NCBI RefSeq assembly: GCF_030397575.1 | Contig: NZ_JAPNXS010000003.1 | Coordinates: 1 to 64,000 of the forward strand | Direction of reading: 5' to 3' | DNA length: 64,000 bases | From: Psychromonas sp. 14N.309.X.WAT.B.A12 | GTDB lineage: Bacteria > Pseudomonadota > Gammaproteobacteria > Enterobacterales > Psychromonadaceae | Part shown: positions 1-8,948 of the stretch, in pieces | Layout: each line of letters opens with the position of its first letter | How positions within the stretch are numbered: position 1 is the stretch's first letter | The notes under the pieces: generated by a model | What the model was told of the DNA's origin: nothing | What the model saw: the letters and a program-made list of their open reading frames with translations, nothing else | Database searches by the model: none | Made by a program: the position numbers and the translations under genes

Positions 1-1
1 A

Positions 2-77
2 TGGTGCTTCGTCTCGGAATTGAACCAAGGACACGAGGATTTTCAATCCTCTGCTCTACCGACTGAGCTAACGAAGC
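2..77 (-). tRNA. tRNA-Phe (anticodon GAA)
   Basis: Read on the minus strand this is a complete 76-nt cloverleaf. The acceptor stem GCTTCGT pairs perfectly with ACGAAGC, followed by discriminator A and an encoded CCA. The D arm (TAGCTCAGTCGGTAGAGC), the anticodon loop with GAA flanked by TT and AA, and the TTC-containing T arm (GGTTCAATTCC) are all present. The sequence closely resembles enterobacterial tRNA-Phe. A partial copy of its 5' end lies about 40 nt upstream. Confidence 0.97.
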
Positions 78-115
78 ATACTGTTCCTTTTGCTTTTTAA
101 CTCTGTCTAAATCTA

Positions 116-135
116 ATCAACTGAGCTAACTAAGC
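116..135 (-). repeat. Partial duplicate of the 5' end of tRNA-Phe
   Basis: On the minus strand 20 nt read GCTTAGTTAGCTCAGTTGAT, which matches the first 20 nt of the neighbouring tRNA-Phe (acceptor 5' strand plus D-stem start) with three differences. Nothing resembling the rest of a tRNA follows. It looks like the remnant of a second tandem tRNA gene, or a rearrangement scar. Confidence 0.6.
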
Positions 136-267
136 AGGAACGAGGCGTATTAAATAGACTTTAGTGTGTATCGTCAACCTATTTTTACAGTTTTATTAAC
201 ATTTTAGTGTGTTTGCTCGTGCTTTGAACGTTAAGTGCTCTAATTGTGAACACTCAACCTTGTTGGA

Positions 268-537
268 TTAATCTTTAGGTGTAAAGCCTTCGATCTCCAC
301 ATCTTTTTCTTCAAACAAAAATCCTAGCATTGCTTCTTGGATCAGAGCACGATCTTCCGCTTGCATTAGATTTAATTTTTTCTCATTAATTAGCATAGTT
401 TGCTTATGTTGCCATATAGCCCATGCCTCTTGACTGATATTGTCGTAAATACGTTTGCCAACTTCACCTGGAATTAATTGATACGCTAAACCAGGCGCTT
501 CTTTTTTCAAATAGGTACAGAATACAGTACGAGACAT
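268..537 (-). CDS. yggX: YggX family probable Fe(2+)-trafficking protein
   Basis: This 89-aa protein has the YggX pattern throughout: [10 protein letters not shown] at the start, PGEVGKRIY, then [15 protein letters not shown], and EGFTPKD at the end. YggX is a small cytosolic protein linked to iron handling and protection of Fe-S clusters from oxidation. Two ATG codons are adjacent; the second (position 537) matches the family start, and AAGGA lies 8 nt before it. The gene begins directly after the mutY stop codon, the same mutY-yggX order as in Escherichia coli, so the two are almost certainly co-transcribed. Confidence 0.95.
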   Translation of the reverse strand: MSRTVFCTYLKKEAPGLAYQLIPGEVGKRIYDNISQEAWAIWQHKQTMLINEKKLNLMQAEDRALIQEAMLGFLFEEKDVEIEGFTPKD

Positions 538-540
538 CAT

Positions 541-1605
541 TTATTCCTTGTGCGTTATTTTATTAACGGTATTTAATATTTTTTTAGTTGCTGCCGCTAA
601 TCCCACTTTTTGTGGATGTTGTAAGTTATACCAAAGTTGGCCAGTTTGTTCCATGACTTGCTGACTTTCTTGCTTACCAAACTCCACTAGTATTGGCGAA
701 ATATCAAAGTGATAATGACTAAATGTATGACGGAAAGTCGGTAACTCAGTGGCATTGTATTCGGTAATACCGATATCAGATAAACTGGCTAATGCCGACT
801 CATTATCGGTGAATTCAGGGAAACACCATAATCCACCCCAAATGCCGGTTGGTGGACGTTGTATTAATTGAATACCTTGTTGCTTGTGTTTTAACACCAA
901 CATCACAGCCGTTCTTACTGGAATCTTCTTTTTGGCTTTTGGTGTTGGGTAATCAGTCATGCAATTATCTGCTAACGCTAAACAATCGTCAGATACAGGA
1001 CACTCTTCACATTTAGGTTTGCTGCGTGTGCAAATCATTGCCCCCATATCCATCATGGCTTGGTTGAAAATGTTAGTGTTTTTCTTGGGAGTCACTTTAT
1101 CTGCTAATGCCCAAAGTTGATTTTCAACTTTCTTTTCACCAGTCCAACCTTCAATTTTTTGATGGCGCGTTAAGACACGCTTTACGTTACCATCAAGAAT
1201 AGGGAAGTGTTTATTCAAGGTGAGTGATAACACCGCACCTGCAGTCGAACGGCCAATGCCCGGTAGCGCTAATACATCATCAAACTGTTCAGGGAATTCA
1301 CCATTGAACTGATCTCTGACGATTTGTGCTGCCTTATGTAAGTTACGAGCACGGGCGTAATAACCTAATCCTGTCCAGTGATGTAATACTTCATCAATAG
1401 GTGCATTCGCCAAATAGGAAATAGAAGGAAATGAGCGCATAAATTTAGTAAAATAGGGGATTACAGTCGCTACTTGCGTCTGTTGTAACATAACTTCACT
1501 GACCCAAGTCTTATATAAACTCTTATCTATTTGCCAAGGTAAGGTTTTACGGCCATGTTGTTGGTGCCAATCATTGATTCTTTGGCTAAAATGCAACTCA
1601 CTCAC
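541..1605 (-). CDS. mutY: A/G-specific adenine DNA glycosylase MutY
   Basis: MutY removes adenine mispaired with 8-oxoguanine. The helix-hairpin-helix glycosylase core carries the catalytic Glu37 (SEVMLQQTQ) and Asp138 (LDGNVKR). The [4Fe-4S] loop is C-x6-C-x2-C-x5-C (CTRSKPKC...C...C). A C-terminal MutT-like domain for 8-oxoG recognition includes the FRHTFSH segment. I chose the GTG at 1605 because it places Glu37 and Asp138 at exactly the E. coli numbers and gives 354 aa against 350 aa. GAAGAG lies just upstream. The longer frame to 1656 would start with TTG and add 17 unlikely residues. The next gene downstream is yggX. Confidence 0.95.
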   Translation of the reverse strand: MSELHFSQRINDWHQQHGRKTLPWQIDKSLYKTWVSEVMLQQTQVATVIPYFTKFMRSFPSISYLANAPIDEVLHHWTGLGYYARARNLHKAAQIVRDQFNGEFPEQFDDVLALPGIGRSTAGAVLSLTLNKHFPILDGNVKRVLTRHQKIEGWTGEKKVENQLWALADKVTPKKNTNIFNQAMMDMGAMICTRSKPKCEECPVSDDCLALADNCMTDYPTPKAKKKIPVRTAVMLVLKHKQQGIQLIQRPPTGIWGGLWCFPEFTDNESALASLSDIGITEYNATELPTFRHTFSHYHFDISPILVEFGKQESQQVMEQTGQLWYNLQHPQKVGLAAATKKILNTVNKITHKE

Positions 1606-1719
1606 TAGAAACTCTTCAATAATAAAAAAGAGCGCTAGTCTAGCAGAGTTGCACAATTAATATAACATTGCATAATGCACGGCTAATTAGACCAAGACCA
1701 AAAACTGAAAGGTAAGAAA

Positions 1720-2466
1720 ATGACAGAGCATGACCAGTCTGCGACAGATAATGGAACAGAAGAAAACAACATTGAAAACACGAAAGAAAAGTATATTCGT
1801 AAAATTCGTTCTTTTGTTAAACGTGAAGGGCGCATGACTAAACGTCAACAAACTGCTATTGATGATTTATGGCCAACTATGGGTGTAGATTACCAAGAAA
1901 AACAGATCGACTTTACAGCGCTATTTGGTAATGCCAACCCTGTTGTTTTAGAAATCGGTTTTGGTATGGGTAAGTCATTGATTGAAATGGCTAAAAATGC
2001 ACCAGAGAAAAACTTTTTAGGTATTGAAGTGCATGGTCCTGGTGTTGGTGCATGTTTAGCTGATGCCGGTGAAGCAGGCGTGACTAATTTACGCGTAATG
2101 AACCATGATGCCGTTGAAGTATTAGAGTTTATGATCCCTGATCAAAGCTTATCTACTTTCCAATTATACTTCCCAGATCCTTGGCATAAAGCGCGTCATC
2201 ATAAACGTCGTATCGTGCAACCTGCCTTCATTGAAAACATGCGTCCTAAATTAGCGATTGGTGGTGTTATCCACATGGCGACAGATTGGGAAAACTACGC
2301 AGAGCACATGTTAGAAGTTTTACAAGCTGCGACAGATTTTAAAAATATCAGTACTGAAGGTGATTATGCTCCACGTCCAGATTGGCGTCCACTGACTAAA
2401 TTTGAATCTCGTGGTCATCGTTTAGGCCATGGGGTATGGGATTTATTGTTTGAGCGTATTAGCTAA
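1720..2466 (+). CDS. trmB: tRNA (guanine-N7-)-methyltransferase TrmB
   Basis: TrmB uses S-adenosylmethionine to form m7G46 in the tRNA variable loop. The 248-aa protein has a charged N-terminal tail of about 35 residues, the SAM-binding motif [10 protein letters not shown] at residues 77-86, and the family signature [14 protein letters not shown] near residue 150. The C-terminal [12 protein letters not shown] is also typical. The ATG follows GAAAGGTAAGAAA, a good Shine-Dalgarno sequence. It is divergent from mutY-yggX, an arrangement common in gammaproteobacteria, and a strong intrinsic terminator follows. Confidence 0.96.
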   Translation: MTEHDQSATDNGTEENNIENTKEKYIRKIRSFVKREGRMTKRQQTAIDDLWPTMGVDYQEKQIDFTALFGNANPVVLEIGFGMGKSLIEMAKNAPEKNFLGIEVHGPGVGACLADAGEAGVTNLRVMNHDAVEVLEFMIPDQSLSTFQLYFPDPWHKARHHKRRIVQPAFIENMRPKLAIGGVIHMATDWENYAEHMLEVLQAATDFKNISTEGDYAPRPDWRPLTKFESRGHRLGHGVWDLLFERIS

Positions 2467-2512
2467 ATAACATCTTAGAGTGATTTAAAGCTTAGCGATT
2501 AAGTTGACAAAG

Positions 2513-2551
2513 AAAGCGAGTATTGTTCATTATCAATACTCGCTTTTTTTA
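2513..2551 (+). terminator. Intrinsic terminator after trmB
   Basis: A 13-bp perfect stem (AAAGCGAGTATTG / CAATACTCGCTTT) with an 8-nt loop is followed by a run of T. It ends about 30 nt before the DnaJ-related gene, so that gene probably has its own promoter or depends on read-through. Confidence 0.9.
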
Positions 2552-2579
2552 TTGATATTTTTAGGTGGTTAGACTGTTC

Positions 2580-3167
2580 ATGAATAACAATATTGAAAAC
2601 CCGTTAATTTGGCCGTTGTTAACCTTAATTGAAGCCGCTGAAGAAAACTGTCAGATTCACCACCTAGCCACAGAGCTGCAAAAAAATGGATTACTGGAAG
2701 AACTAGATAAGGACCCCAATAAAGACTTATTTAAAAGAAACTTCTTGTTGATGAATGCCTTATATCAACTACAAACAATGCTATTGCCTTTACAATGGCT
2801 ACAAGTTGAAGCGATGAACATTCAACTATTTGAGCATCCACCTACGAACATTGAGGTGGCTCTTGAACAGACATCTGCATTACGCAGTTACTATTTAGAT
2901 TGGCAGTATTTTGAAACAGACTCAGATGAAATAGAAGTGATGCTGACAGGCTTTTGGGATCGTTATCATCAGACCATTAGCCCTGCGATAAATACGATTG
3001 ATAAAGCGAATGCGTTACATGTCTTCGAGTTAGATACACAAGCCTCACCACAACAGATACGCCAACAATGGCGACGACTAGCACTGAAACTGCACCCAGA
3101 TAGACCAACAGGGGATAAAGATAAATTCCTGAAAGCTTGCGAAGCGTGGCAAGTGTTAAAAGCATAG
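2580..3167 (+). CDS. DnaJ-related protein with C-terminal J domain
   Basis: The roughly 195-aa protein belongs to the DnaJ-related family found beside trmB in many marine gammaproteobacteria. An N-terminal alpha-helical region (about residues 1-130) carries no recognisable catalytic motif. A short J-like domain lies at the C-terminus (about 140-195) with the HPD tripeptide in LKLHPDRPTG, the motif that stimulates DnaK ATPase. I take ATG 2580 as the start because it gives the protein MNNNIENPLIW. A GTG at 2565 in the same frame is possible, and AGGTGG lies 12 nt before the ATG. The client or role is unknown; it probably acts as a DnaK co-chaperone in the cytosol. Confidence 0.8.
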   Translation: MNNNIENPLIWPLLTLIEAAEENCQIHHLATELQKNGLLEELDKDPNKDLFKRNFLLMNALYQLQTMLLPLQWLQVEAMNIQLFEHPPTNIEVALEQTSALRSYYLDWQYFETDSDEIEVMLTGFWDRYHQTISPAINTIDKANALHVFELDTQASPQQIRQQWRRLALKLHPDRPTGDKDKFLKACEAWQVLKA

Positions 3168-3606
3168 CCGACCAGTAATTATTTTATCTTTTGGGAACAC
3201 ATTATAGAGCTGGACATTATAGTTTGAAGGTAATGACTTCATCATTCATTTCAATTTACATATTTTTATAGAAAAATGTATATCCCTTTTTAACTAAAAA
3301 CTATTCGTAAAATTTTTCTAAATTAAGTTTTTTCAACTGATTGATTTTTATGTGTTATTGCTTATTTGTAATGCATTGTAATGGTTATTTAACGGTTTTT
3401 TCTTAAAGGATAAGTGGGTAATTACCAATATATAGCTATAATTAGGTATTTACAGTTTAATAAGTGAGCTTGTTAAACTGTTTTTAGAACCGTAAATGCT
3501 TGTTCTTATTAGCAATGCTATTTTGTAAATACAAAGTAAGTTGTGAAATTAATAAATTAACGAGATAACCTGCATTTTACAGGCTAATATTGCCTTTAAA
3601 CATTAC
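3168..3606. other. 439-bp AT-rich intergenic region, no gene seen
   Basis: No credible open frame or RNA gene was found. A TATAAT-like hexamer near 3434 could be a -10 element for the protease downstream, but no convincing -35 box is paired with it. I see no terminator for the DnaJ-related gene. Confidence 0.5.
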
Positions 3607-5073
3607 ATGGACAGAGCGAACACAACTATGACGTTAACCACTAAAATTTCAGCATTTGTAATGAGTATCACCAGCTTAACCCTAGGCTTATCAACACCAT
3701 CATTTGCCGCTGATGAATATGAGAGTTATTCATTACGATTTTCCACAGAAGTAGAGGGCACGGTCGATAGTGATACTCTTTCATTAACACCAACCACTTA
3801 TATTGTTGGTGGCGATGATGCGCAACGAGAGTACCCTTGGATGGTGGCTTTATATAGTTCAGGTAACTTTATTTGTGGCGGCGTACTAATTAGTTCTAAT
3901 TGGGTTGCAACAGCTGCGCATTGTGTTTACGACACTGATGATAGTGATGGCAATGCCACTGCTTTAGATGCTGCGGATTTTAGCGCAATCATCGGCGGCA
4001 CAACACATTACTCAACAACCAATGCAGCAGAGGGAAGTGGTGTCTCTGCTTATGAATTTAGTGATGTAATAATTCAACCTAACTACGATGATGATAGTAT
4101 TGATTATGATATTGCATTATTAAAACTAGACTCTGCTTATTATCAACCTGGTCCGGCATTACCGTTAGCGAGTCAATTTAGTGCTATAGAAGAAGGCGAT
4201 ATATTGACCGTAATAGGTTACGGAAAAATGTCAGGGGATGAGGATGCTACTCCAGAAGAATTTATCCCAACAACACTTCAAGAAGCAGAATTACCGTTTA
4301 TCCCTACTAATCAATGTCAGTGGGCAAGTTCAATGACTGATAATATGTTTTGTGCAGGTTATACAGCTGATGACGATATAGATATTGATAGCTGCTCTGG
4401 AGATAGTGGTGGTCCTGTATTTGCTGACCTTGATGGGCAGTTAACTTTAGTCGGATTAGTTAGTTGGGGAGCTACGTCTTGTTCTGACTCTCCCGCTGTT
4501 TACACTAACGTGAGTAATTTACGAACTTGGATTCTAGAGAATATTGACGGTATACAGGTAGTCGAAGAGGGAGTAGCAATCTACGATGCTGATAGTGAGA
4601 CCTATGCTTCAGGTTTATTGAGTGTTTATCAATATGGTGACGATTTAGAAACTTACTCGGATATTGGTGAATTAACTTTCGATGACGATAGCTACAGCGA
4701 TACCATTACTCTTAGCGATGCCTGCAGTGATACCTTCTTATATTCTACTGAAGAGTATATTTCAAGTTGTGAAATCGAGTTCGATTTGAATGATGCTATC
4801 ACTACCGATAGTGTATTTACCGGAGAATTATTAGTTAATGATGATAGTGACGCGGATGTAGCTGATACTGTGGATGAAGTAGCAGATGATTCATCGGACA
4901 CCACTGAAGATGAAACAGAGACTTCTGATGAGGTGATCGTTACTTCATCGGATACAACAGAAACGACAACAAGTTCAAGCAGCTCTAGTGGTGGTAGCCT
5001 TGGTTTTATCGCACTGTCTGTACTTACTTTAATCGCTATTAGACGTCGATATACTGCCTCTTTAGTTAATTAG
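3607..5073 (+). CDS. Secreted trypsin-like serine protease (S1 family) with GlyGly-CTERM anchor
   Basis: This 488-aa exported protease has a signal peptide ending near TPSFA (residue 34) and a propeptide to about residue 65. The S1 domain begins at IVGG (66-69), the usual zymogen-activation site. The catalytic triad is His105 (TAAHC), Asp168 (DYDIALL) and Ser267 (GDSGGP). Asp261, six residues before Ser267, predicts cleavage after Arg or Lys. After the protease domain come a beta-rich region and an acidic Asp/Ser/Thr linker. The end is a GlyGly-CTERM signal: SSSGGS, a hydrophobic helix and RRR. Such tails are processed by rhombosortase after type II secretion, as in Vibrio cholerae VesB. ATG 3628 is an alternative start. 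Confidence 0.93.
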   Translation: MDRANTTMTLTTKISAFVMSITSLTLGLSTPSFAADEYESYSLRFSTEVEGTVDSDTLSLTPTTYIVGGDDAQREYPWMVALYSSGNFICGGVLISSNWVATAAHCVYDTDDSDGNATALDAADFSAIIGGTTHYSTTNAAEGSGVSAYEFSDVIIQPNYDDDSIDYDIALLKLDSAYYQPGPALPLASQFSAIEEGDILTVIGYGKMSGDEDATPEEFIPTTLQEAELPFIPTNQCQWASSMTDNMFCAGYTADDDIDIDSCSGDSGGPVFADLDGQLTLVGLVSWGATSCSDSPAVYTNVSNLRTWILENIDGIQVVEEGVAIYDADSETYASGLLSVYQYGDDLETYSDIGELTFDDDSYSDTITLSDACSDTFLYSTEEYISSCEIEFDLNDAITTDSVFTGELLVNDDSDADVADTVDEVADDSSDTTEDETETSDEVIVTSSDTTETTTSSSSSSGGSLGFIALSVLTLIAIRRRYTASLVN

Positions 5074-5100
5074 TTTTAGACTTAGCTAAGAAGCTAATAA

Positions 5101-5131
5101 AAAAAGCCATCACCTTGTTGATGGCTTTTTT
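5101..5131 (+). terminator. Intrinsic terminator after the protease
   Basis: A 12-bp stem (AAAAAGCCATCA / TGATGGCTTTTT) with a 6-nt loop ends in a T-run. Confidence 0.9.
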
Positions 5132-5250
5132 GTCTCAAATTTATCTGTTATTTACTTAACTTTATTTATTGTGAGTTAGTGAATACTTGTAAAAGTGGCA
5201 ATCAAAACGTCACTTTTTAGTAATCTATTTGTAATACATTATTTATAGCA

Positions 5251-5277
5251 TCCCTGTTATCAATTATGACACAGGGA
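5251..5277 (+). promoter_or_regulatory. Hairpin that could mask the nptA ribosome binding site
   Basis: TCCCTGT (5251-5257) pairs perfectly with ACAGGGA (5271-5277) across a 13-nt loop. The right arm contains the AGGGA that serves as the Shine-Dalgarno sequence of the symporter gene at 5288. The geometry is clear; a regulatory role is inference. Confidence 0.4.
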
Positions 5278-5287
5278 AAGTTTTACT

Positions 5288-6445
5288 ATGGAAAATGTAC
5301 AAGCAGTGCTGCCTAACAGAGGCGAATCAGAAAACTCTAATAATTATGTGCAATGGATAACCGTTGCATTTTTAGTCTATTTACTTATTTGTGCCGTTGG
5401 CATCATTGGCAGTGGGTTTAAAATGTCAGTGGGTGCCCATGCAAAGGAATTATTTGCTTTTGCGAGTAACCCTTTTGCTGGCTTAGTGGTTGGTATTGTT
5501 GCGACCGCTTTAATTCAATCTTCTTCAACGGTGACTTCTATTATAGTGGGCTTAGTAGCAGGTGGTTTACCTGTTGAACTTGCTGTGCCTATGGTGATGG
5601 GAGCAAACGTTGGAACCTCTATTACTAATACGATTGTTTCACTTGGTCATGTTCGTGCGAAAGAAGAGTTTAAGCGTGCATTTTCTGCTGCAACAGTTCA
5701 TGACTTCTTTAATTTATTATCAGTGGTTATTTTCTTGCCACTAGAGATCGCTTTTGGCTTTTTAGAGCAAATGGGCGGCTGGTTAGCAAGCTTGTTTTAT
5801 GGTGCAGGTGATACCTCAATTAAAGGCTTTAACTTTGTAAAAGCAGCCACTGCTCCAGTTGTTGATTCATTTAAAAGTGTAGGTAGTTCATTAGGTGATC
5901 AAGTTGGTGGTGTGTCGTTAATTATTGTCGGAATTTTATTAATTTTTGTGGCAATTACTTTAGTTGGTAAGTTACTTAAAAAGCTAATGGTAGGTAAAGC
6001 AAAGGGCATTATGCATACCGCTATTGGACGTGGTCCGATTTCAGGTATTACGTCTGGCACATTGGTTACTATTTTAGTGCAGTCGTCTTCGACAACTACC
6101 TCATTAATGATTCCTCTCGCTGGTTCAGGTGCCTTTAAATTAAAAGATATTTATCCATTCACTCTGGGTGCGAACATTGGTACCTGTGTTACCGCGGTAT
6201 TAGCTGCTACTGCCGTTACTGGTAATGCTCAAGCGGCTTTGCAAATTGCCTTTATTCATTTGGTATATAACATTTTAGGGGTGTTGGTCATTTACGGTAT
6301 TCCAGCACTACGTAATTTACCAGTTAAAGCCGCTGAAGCATTAGGTCAAACAGCAGCAGAAAACAAGTTTGCAGCTTTGGGTTATATCCTAGGCGTGTTC
6401 TTTGTTGTCCCTGCGGTGTGTTTAACAGTGACGAGTATTGTTTAA
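5288..6445 (+). CDS. nptA: Na/Pi cotransporter family protein (NptA-like)
   Basis: This 385-aa inner-membrane protein belongs to the SLC34-type Na+/phosphate symporter family. Its two inverted repeats each carry the signature QSSST: LIQSSSTVTS near residue 77 and LVQSSSTTTS near 263. Each is followed by a GANIGT/GANVGT loop (MGANVGTSITN, LGANIGTCVTA), which builds the phosphate and sodium sites. About eight hydrophobic segments are visible and there is no signal peptide. The bacterial member NptA of Vibrio cholerae imports phosphate with sodium, which fits a marine host. It has its own leader with a potential Shine-Dalgarno-masking hairpin. A small coiled-coil gene follows and may be co-transcribed. 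Confidence 0.92.
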   Translation: MENVQAVLPNRGESENSNNYVQWITVAFLVYLLICAVGIIGSGFKMSVGAHAKELFAFASNPFAGLVVGIVATALIQSSSTVTSIIVGLVAGGLPVELAVPMVMGANVGTSITNTIVSLGHVRAKEEFKRAFSAATVHDFFNLLSVVIFLPLEIAFGFLEQMGGWLASLFYGAGDTSIKGFNFVKAATAPVVDSFKSVGSSLGDQVGGVSLIIVGILLIFVAITLVGKLLKKLMVGKAKGIMHTAIGRGPISGITSGTLVTILVQSSSTTTSLMIPLAGSGAFKLKDIYPFTLGANIGTCVTAVLAATAVTGNAQAALQIAFIHLVYNILGVLVIYGIPALRNLPVKAAEALGQTAAENKFAALGYILGVFFVVPAVCLTVTSIV

Positions 6446-6495
6446 TCTATTTTAGTTATTGGCGATTAAGAAAAAGTATTATTGAGGAAAGTCAG

Positions 6496-6720
6496 ATGAG
6501 TAATTTACAAGTGTTAACCACTGAAAGATTAAATAAATTGATTAATGAAACACAAGCAACATTAATTGAATTAAAAGCGGAAGTGGAACGTCGTGAGCTT
6601 TTAAAGCAAGAACATGAAATTAATGATTTAGACCATCATATGATGAGTGCAGAATTAAATCTGGCGGGCATTAAAAATTTCATCAGTTATTTATTAGAGC
6701 AGTCTAAAAAGAAACCTTAA
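6496..6720 (+). CDS. Small hypothetical coiled-coil protein
   Basis: The 74-aa cytosolic protein is helical, rich in Leu, Glu and Lys, and has heptad-like spacing (LNKLINETQATLIELKAEVE), so it probably forms a coiled coil. It has no cysteine, signal peptide or membrane segment. The ATG at 6496 is preceded by GAGGAAAG at ideal spacing; a longer frame back to 6418 overlaps nptA and has no ribosome binding site. It lies 50 bp after nptA with no terminator between them, so co-transcription is likely. I do not recognise the family. Confidence 0.7.
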   Translation: MSNLQVLTTERLNKLINETQATLIELKAEVERRELLKQEHEINDLDHHMMSAELNLAGIKNFISYLLEQSKKKP

Positions 6721-6741
6721 TAGCAATGAGTTGTGTATATT

Positions 6742-6770
6742 AAAAAGCGAACCATTTGGTTCGCTTTTTA
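6742..6770. terminator. Bidirectional intrinsic terminator between convergent genes
   Basis: A 13-bp stem (AAAAAGCGAACCA / TGGTTCGCTTTTT) is flanked by A and T runs. It can serve the small coiled-coil gene on the plus strand and the nucleotidase gene on the minus strand. Confidence 0.9.
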
Positions 6771-6788
6771 CGTTTATTAACCTTTAGT

Positions 6789-8834
6789 TTATTGTGCTTT
6801 TAAATCGATGTTATAAACGGCAAATCCTAAGCTATCTGGTTCACTTCGTTTGGTTAATGTACGCAGTGCATTGTCAGCGATGAAGCGATCCGCTAGCGCA
6901 CTGTCTTGTGTTTCAAAGCGAATATCTAAGGTTGTATTCGTTTTAATATCAAGAAAGTCCCAGTTATTATCTGCAGATGGATCAACTGCGCCATTGTTGT
7001 TGGTTTCTGCGCTAATGTAAGCAGATAGTACATCACGATTAGTATCAGGTTGTTCCATGACGACATACTCAGCACCTGTACCTGCAAATTTACCACCGAA
7101 TGCTCGGTAGTTATTGGTAGCAATAATAAAGTCTTGTTTCATTAATGCATTGCCCGTTAACGTTTTACCTTGGTCATCTGTATAGGCTAGATCAACGATA
7201 CGTTGAGCATCAGGGTTAATGACAGAACAATCACCATTAAATTTACTTGGTTGGGTTACATCGACTTTATAGTTGACGCCATCAATCACATCAAAGTTAT
7301 AAGTACGGTGATCCTGCCAATTAATCAGATATTGTGGCTCAGTTGAAGTGCTATCAATTTGATTAAACTGATTCATACTGCATTCCAACCAATCTTTTAA
7401 TTGTTCACCTGTTATTTTTAATGCAACTACCGTATTTGGGTAAAGATATAAATCCGCCGCATTTTTGTAGGTCAAATTACCCTTAGGCACTTCCACGAAT
7501 GCATCAACATCTGATGCCGTGCTATGGCGTCCACCGGCTTTAAAGGGAGCCGCTGCGGACAAAATAGGTAGCCCCTTTAAGGCACTATTATCTGAAGCTG
7601 CTACCTGATCTTTCATGTAGCGCAATTGTGCATCAGAGACTATTTGCACTGTTGGGTCATCTTGCACTAAGGTCAAAAAGCTATACATATTACTGTTCGC
7701 TTTACCGATAGGTGCATTTACGAAGTCTAAAGTGCCTTTATGGTCTTCAGCAACGGCATCATAAATTCTTTTATCTGCTTCTACTAACGCAACTTTACTA
7801 CCTTGTTTGTTACGTTTAAATATTTGGCGAGATTCAGATTTAGCATCATTAATAATCCAATGATTATCATGGTAGGTTAAGTCAAAGTCTATTACGCCTA
7901 AGTTATCGCCCCATCGGCCTGGCATCACCGCAGGAATACCGTTAATTAAGCCTTTTTCAATATTAACATTAGGGATCTCTGCAAACTGTTGGCTAGGAAA
8001 AACTGAATGACTATGACCAAACATAATCGCATCAATTCCTGCGACTGTGGTCAGTGCATAGGTTGCGTTTTCTGCATGAACATCATTTGGGTTTTCACTG
8101 GATCCTATGCCTGAGTGGGGTATCGCAATAATAATATCAGCACCTGCTGCTTTCATTTCAGGAATAAATTTTTGTGCTGTTTCTACAATGCCTTTTACTG
8201 TGACTTTGCCGTTTAGATTTTGTTTGTCCCATTGCAGAATTTGTGGAGGTACAAAGCCGATATAACCAATATTAATAGTGCGTTTTACACCTTCATTATC
8301 AATGATATCGGTTGTTTTAATTAGGTAAGGTGTAAATAGGTTATCGCCTTCTTTTTTATCTTCCCAACAGTCTGACTGGCAATATACATTGGCATTAATG
8401 TAAGGGAAGTTCGCACCGTTTATCGCTTTTTCAAGGAAGCGTAAACCATAATTAAATTCATGATTACCTATATTACCGACTTCATAATCTAATAGGTTCA
8501 TTGCTTTATAGCTAGGGTGGAGAGTGAACTCGCGTCCTTGTTTAAATTCGCTAGCAATATAATCACCCATTGGGCTACCTTGTAGTAAATCACCATTATC
8601 GACTAATAAAGTATTCTCAACTTCGTTTCGTGCCATATTAATCAAGCTAGCCGTTCTAGCTAGACCAATGGTGATATCTTGTTTACTTTTATAGTAATCA
8701 TAATCCATCACATTGGCATGAATGTCTGAGGTTTCAAGAACACGTAATGTTGCTGAATAACTGTCATTGTTGTCATTACAGCCTGTGATAATCAAAGTTG
8801 ATGAGATAAGCGTTGCGAGGAGCGTTTTTTTCAC
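6789..8834 (-). CDS. cpdB: 2',3'-cyclic-nucleotide 2'-phosphodiesterase/3'-nucleotidase, lipoprotein form
   Basis: CpdB hydrolyses 2',3'-cyclic nucleotides and 3'-nucleotides outside the cytoplasm, so that nucleosides and phosphate can be taken up. The 681-aa protein starts with a lipoprotein signal (lipobox ITGC, Cys19), unlike soluble periplasmic E. coli CpdB. The metallophosphatase motifs appear in order: SDIHANV, DNGDLLQGSP, GNHEFNYG, PHSGIG and GHSHSVF. The C-terminal half is the substrate-binding 5'-nucleotidase domain, with YLYPNTVVALKITG and NYRAFGGKF. It stands alone, convergent with the symporter unit. With NptA and PhoX it is one of three phosphate-scavenging genes within 13 kb. 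Confidence 0.93.
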   Translation of the reverse strand: MKKTLLATLISSTLIITGCNDNNDSYSATLRVLETSDIHANVMDYDYYKSKQDITIGLARTASLINMARNEVENTLLVDNGDLLQGSPMGDYIASEFKQGREFTLHPSYKAMNLLDYEVGNIGNHEFNYGLRFLEKAINGANFPYINANVYCQSDCWEDKKEGDNLFTPYLIKTTDIIDNEGVKRTINIGYIGFVPPQILQWDKQNLNGKVTVKGIVETAQKFIPEMKAAGADIIIAIPHSGIGSSENPNDVHAENATYALTTVAGIDAIMFGHSHSVFPSQQFAEIPNVNIEKGLINGIPAVMPGRWGDNLGVIDFDLTYHDNHWIINDAKSESRQIFKRNKQGSKVALVEADKRIYDAVAEDHKGTLDFVNAPIGKANSNMYSFLTLVQDDPTVQIVSDAQLRYMKDQVAASDNSALKGLPILSAAAPFKAGGRHSTASDVDAFVEVPKGNLTYKNAADLYLYPNTVVALKITGEQLKDWLECSMNQFNQIDSTSTEPQYLINWQDHRTYNFDVIDGVNYKVDVTQPSKFNGDCSVINPDAQRIVDLAYTDDQGKTLTGNALMKQDFIIATNNYRAFGGKFAGTGAEYVVMEQPDTNRDVLSAYISAETNNNGAVDPSADNNWDFLDIKTNTTLDIRFETQDSALADRFIADNALRTLTKRSEPDSLGFAVYNIDLKAQ

Positions 8835-8948
8835 AGAATATTCCTTTTCAATTTAATGCAGGGGTAAGAAAGCATAAAGTAAATTATTTATCTTACTGTG
8901 CTATTAAATGCCCATCAATCTGAAATTGAAAGACATTTTTTCTAGAGG

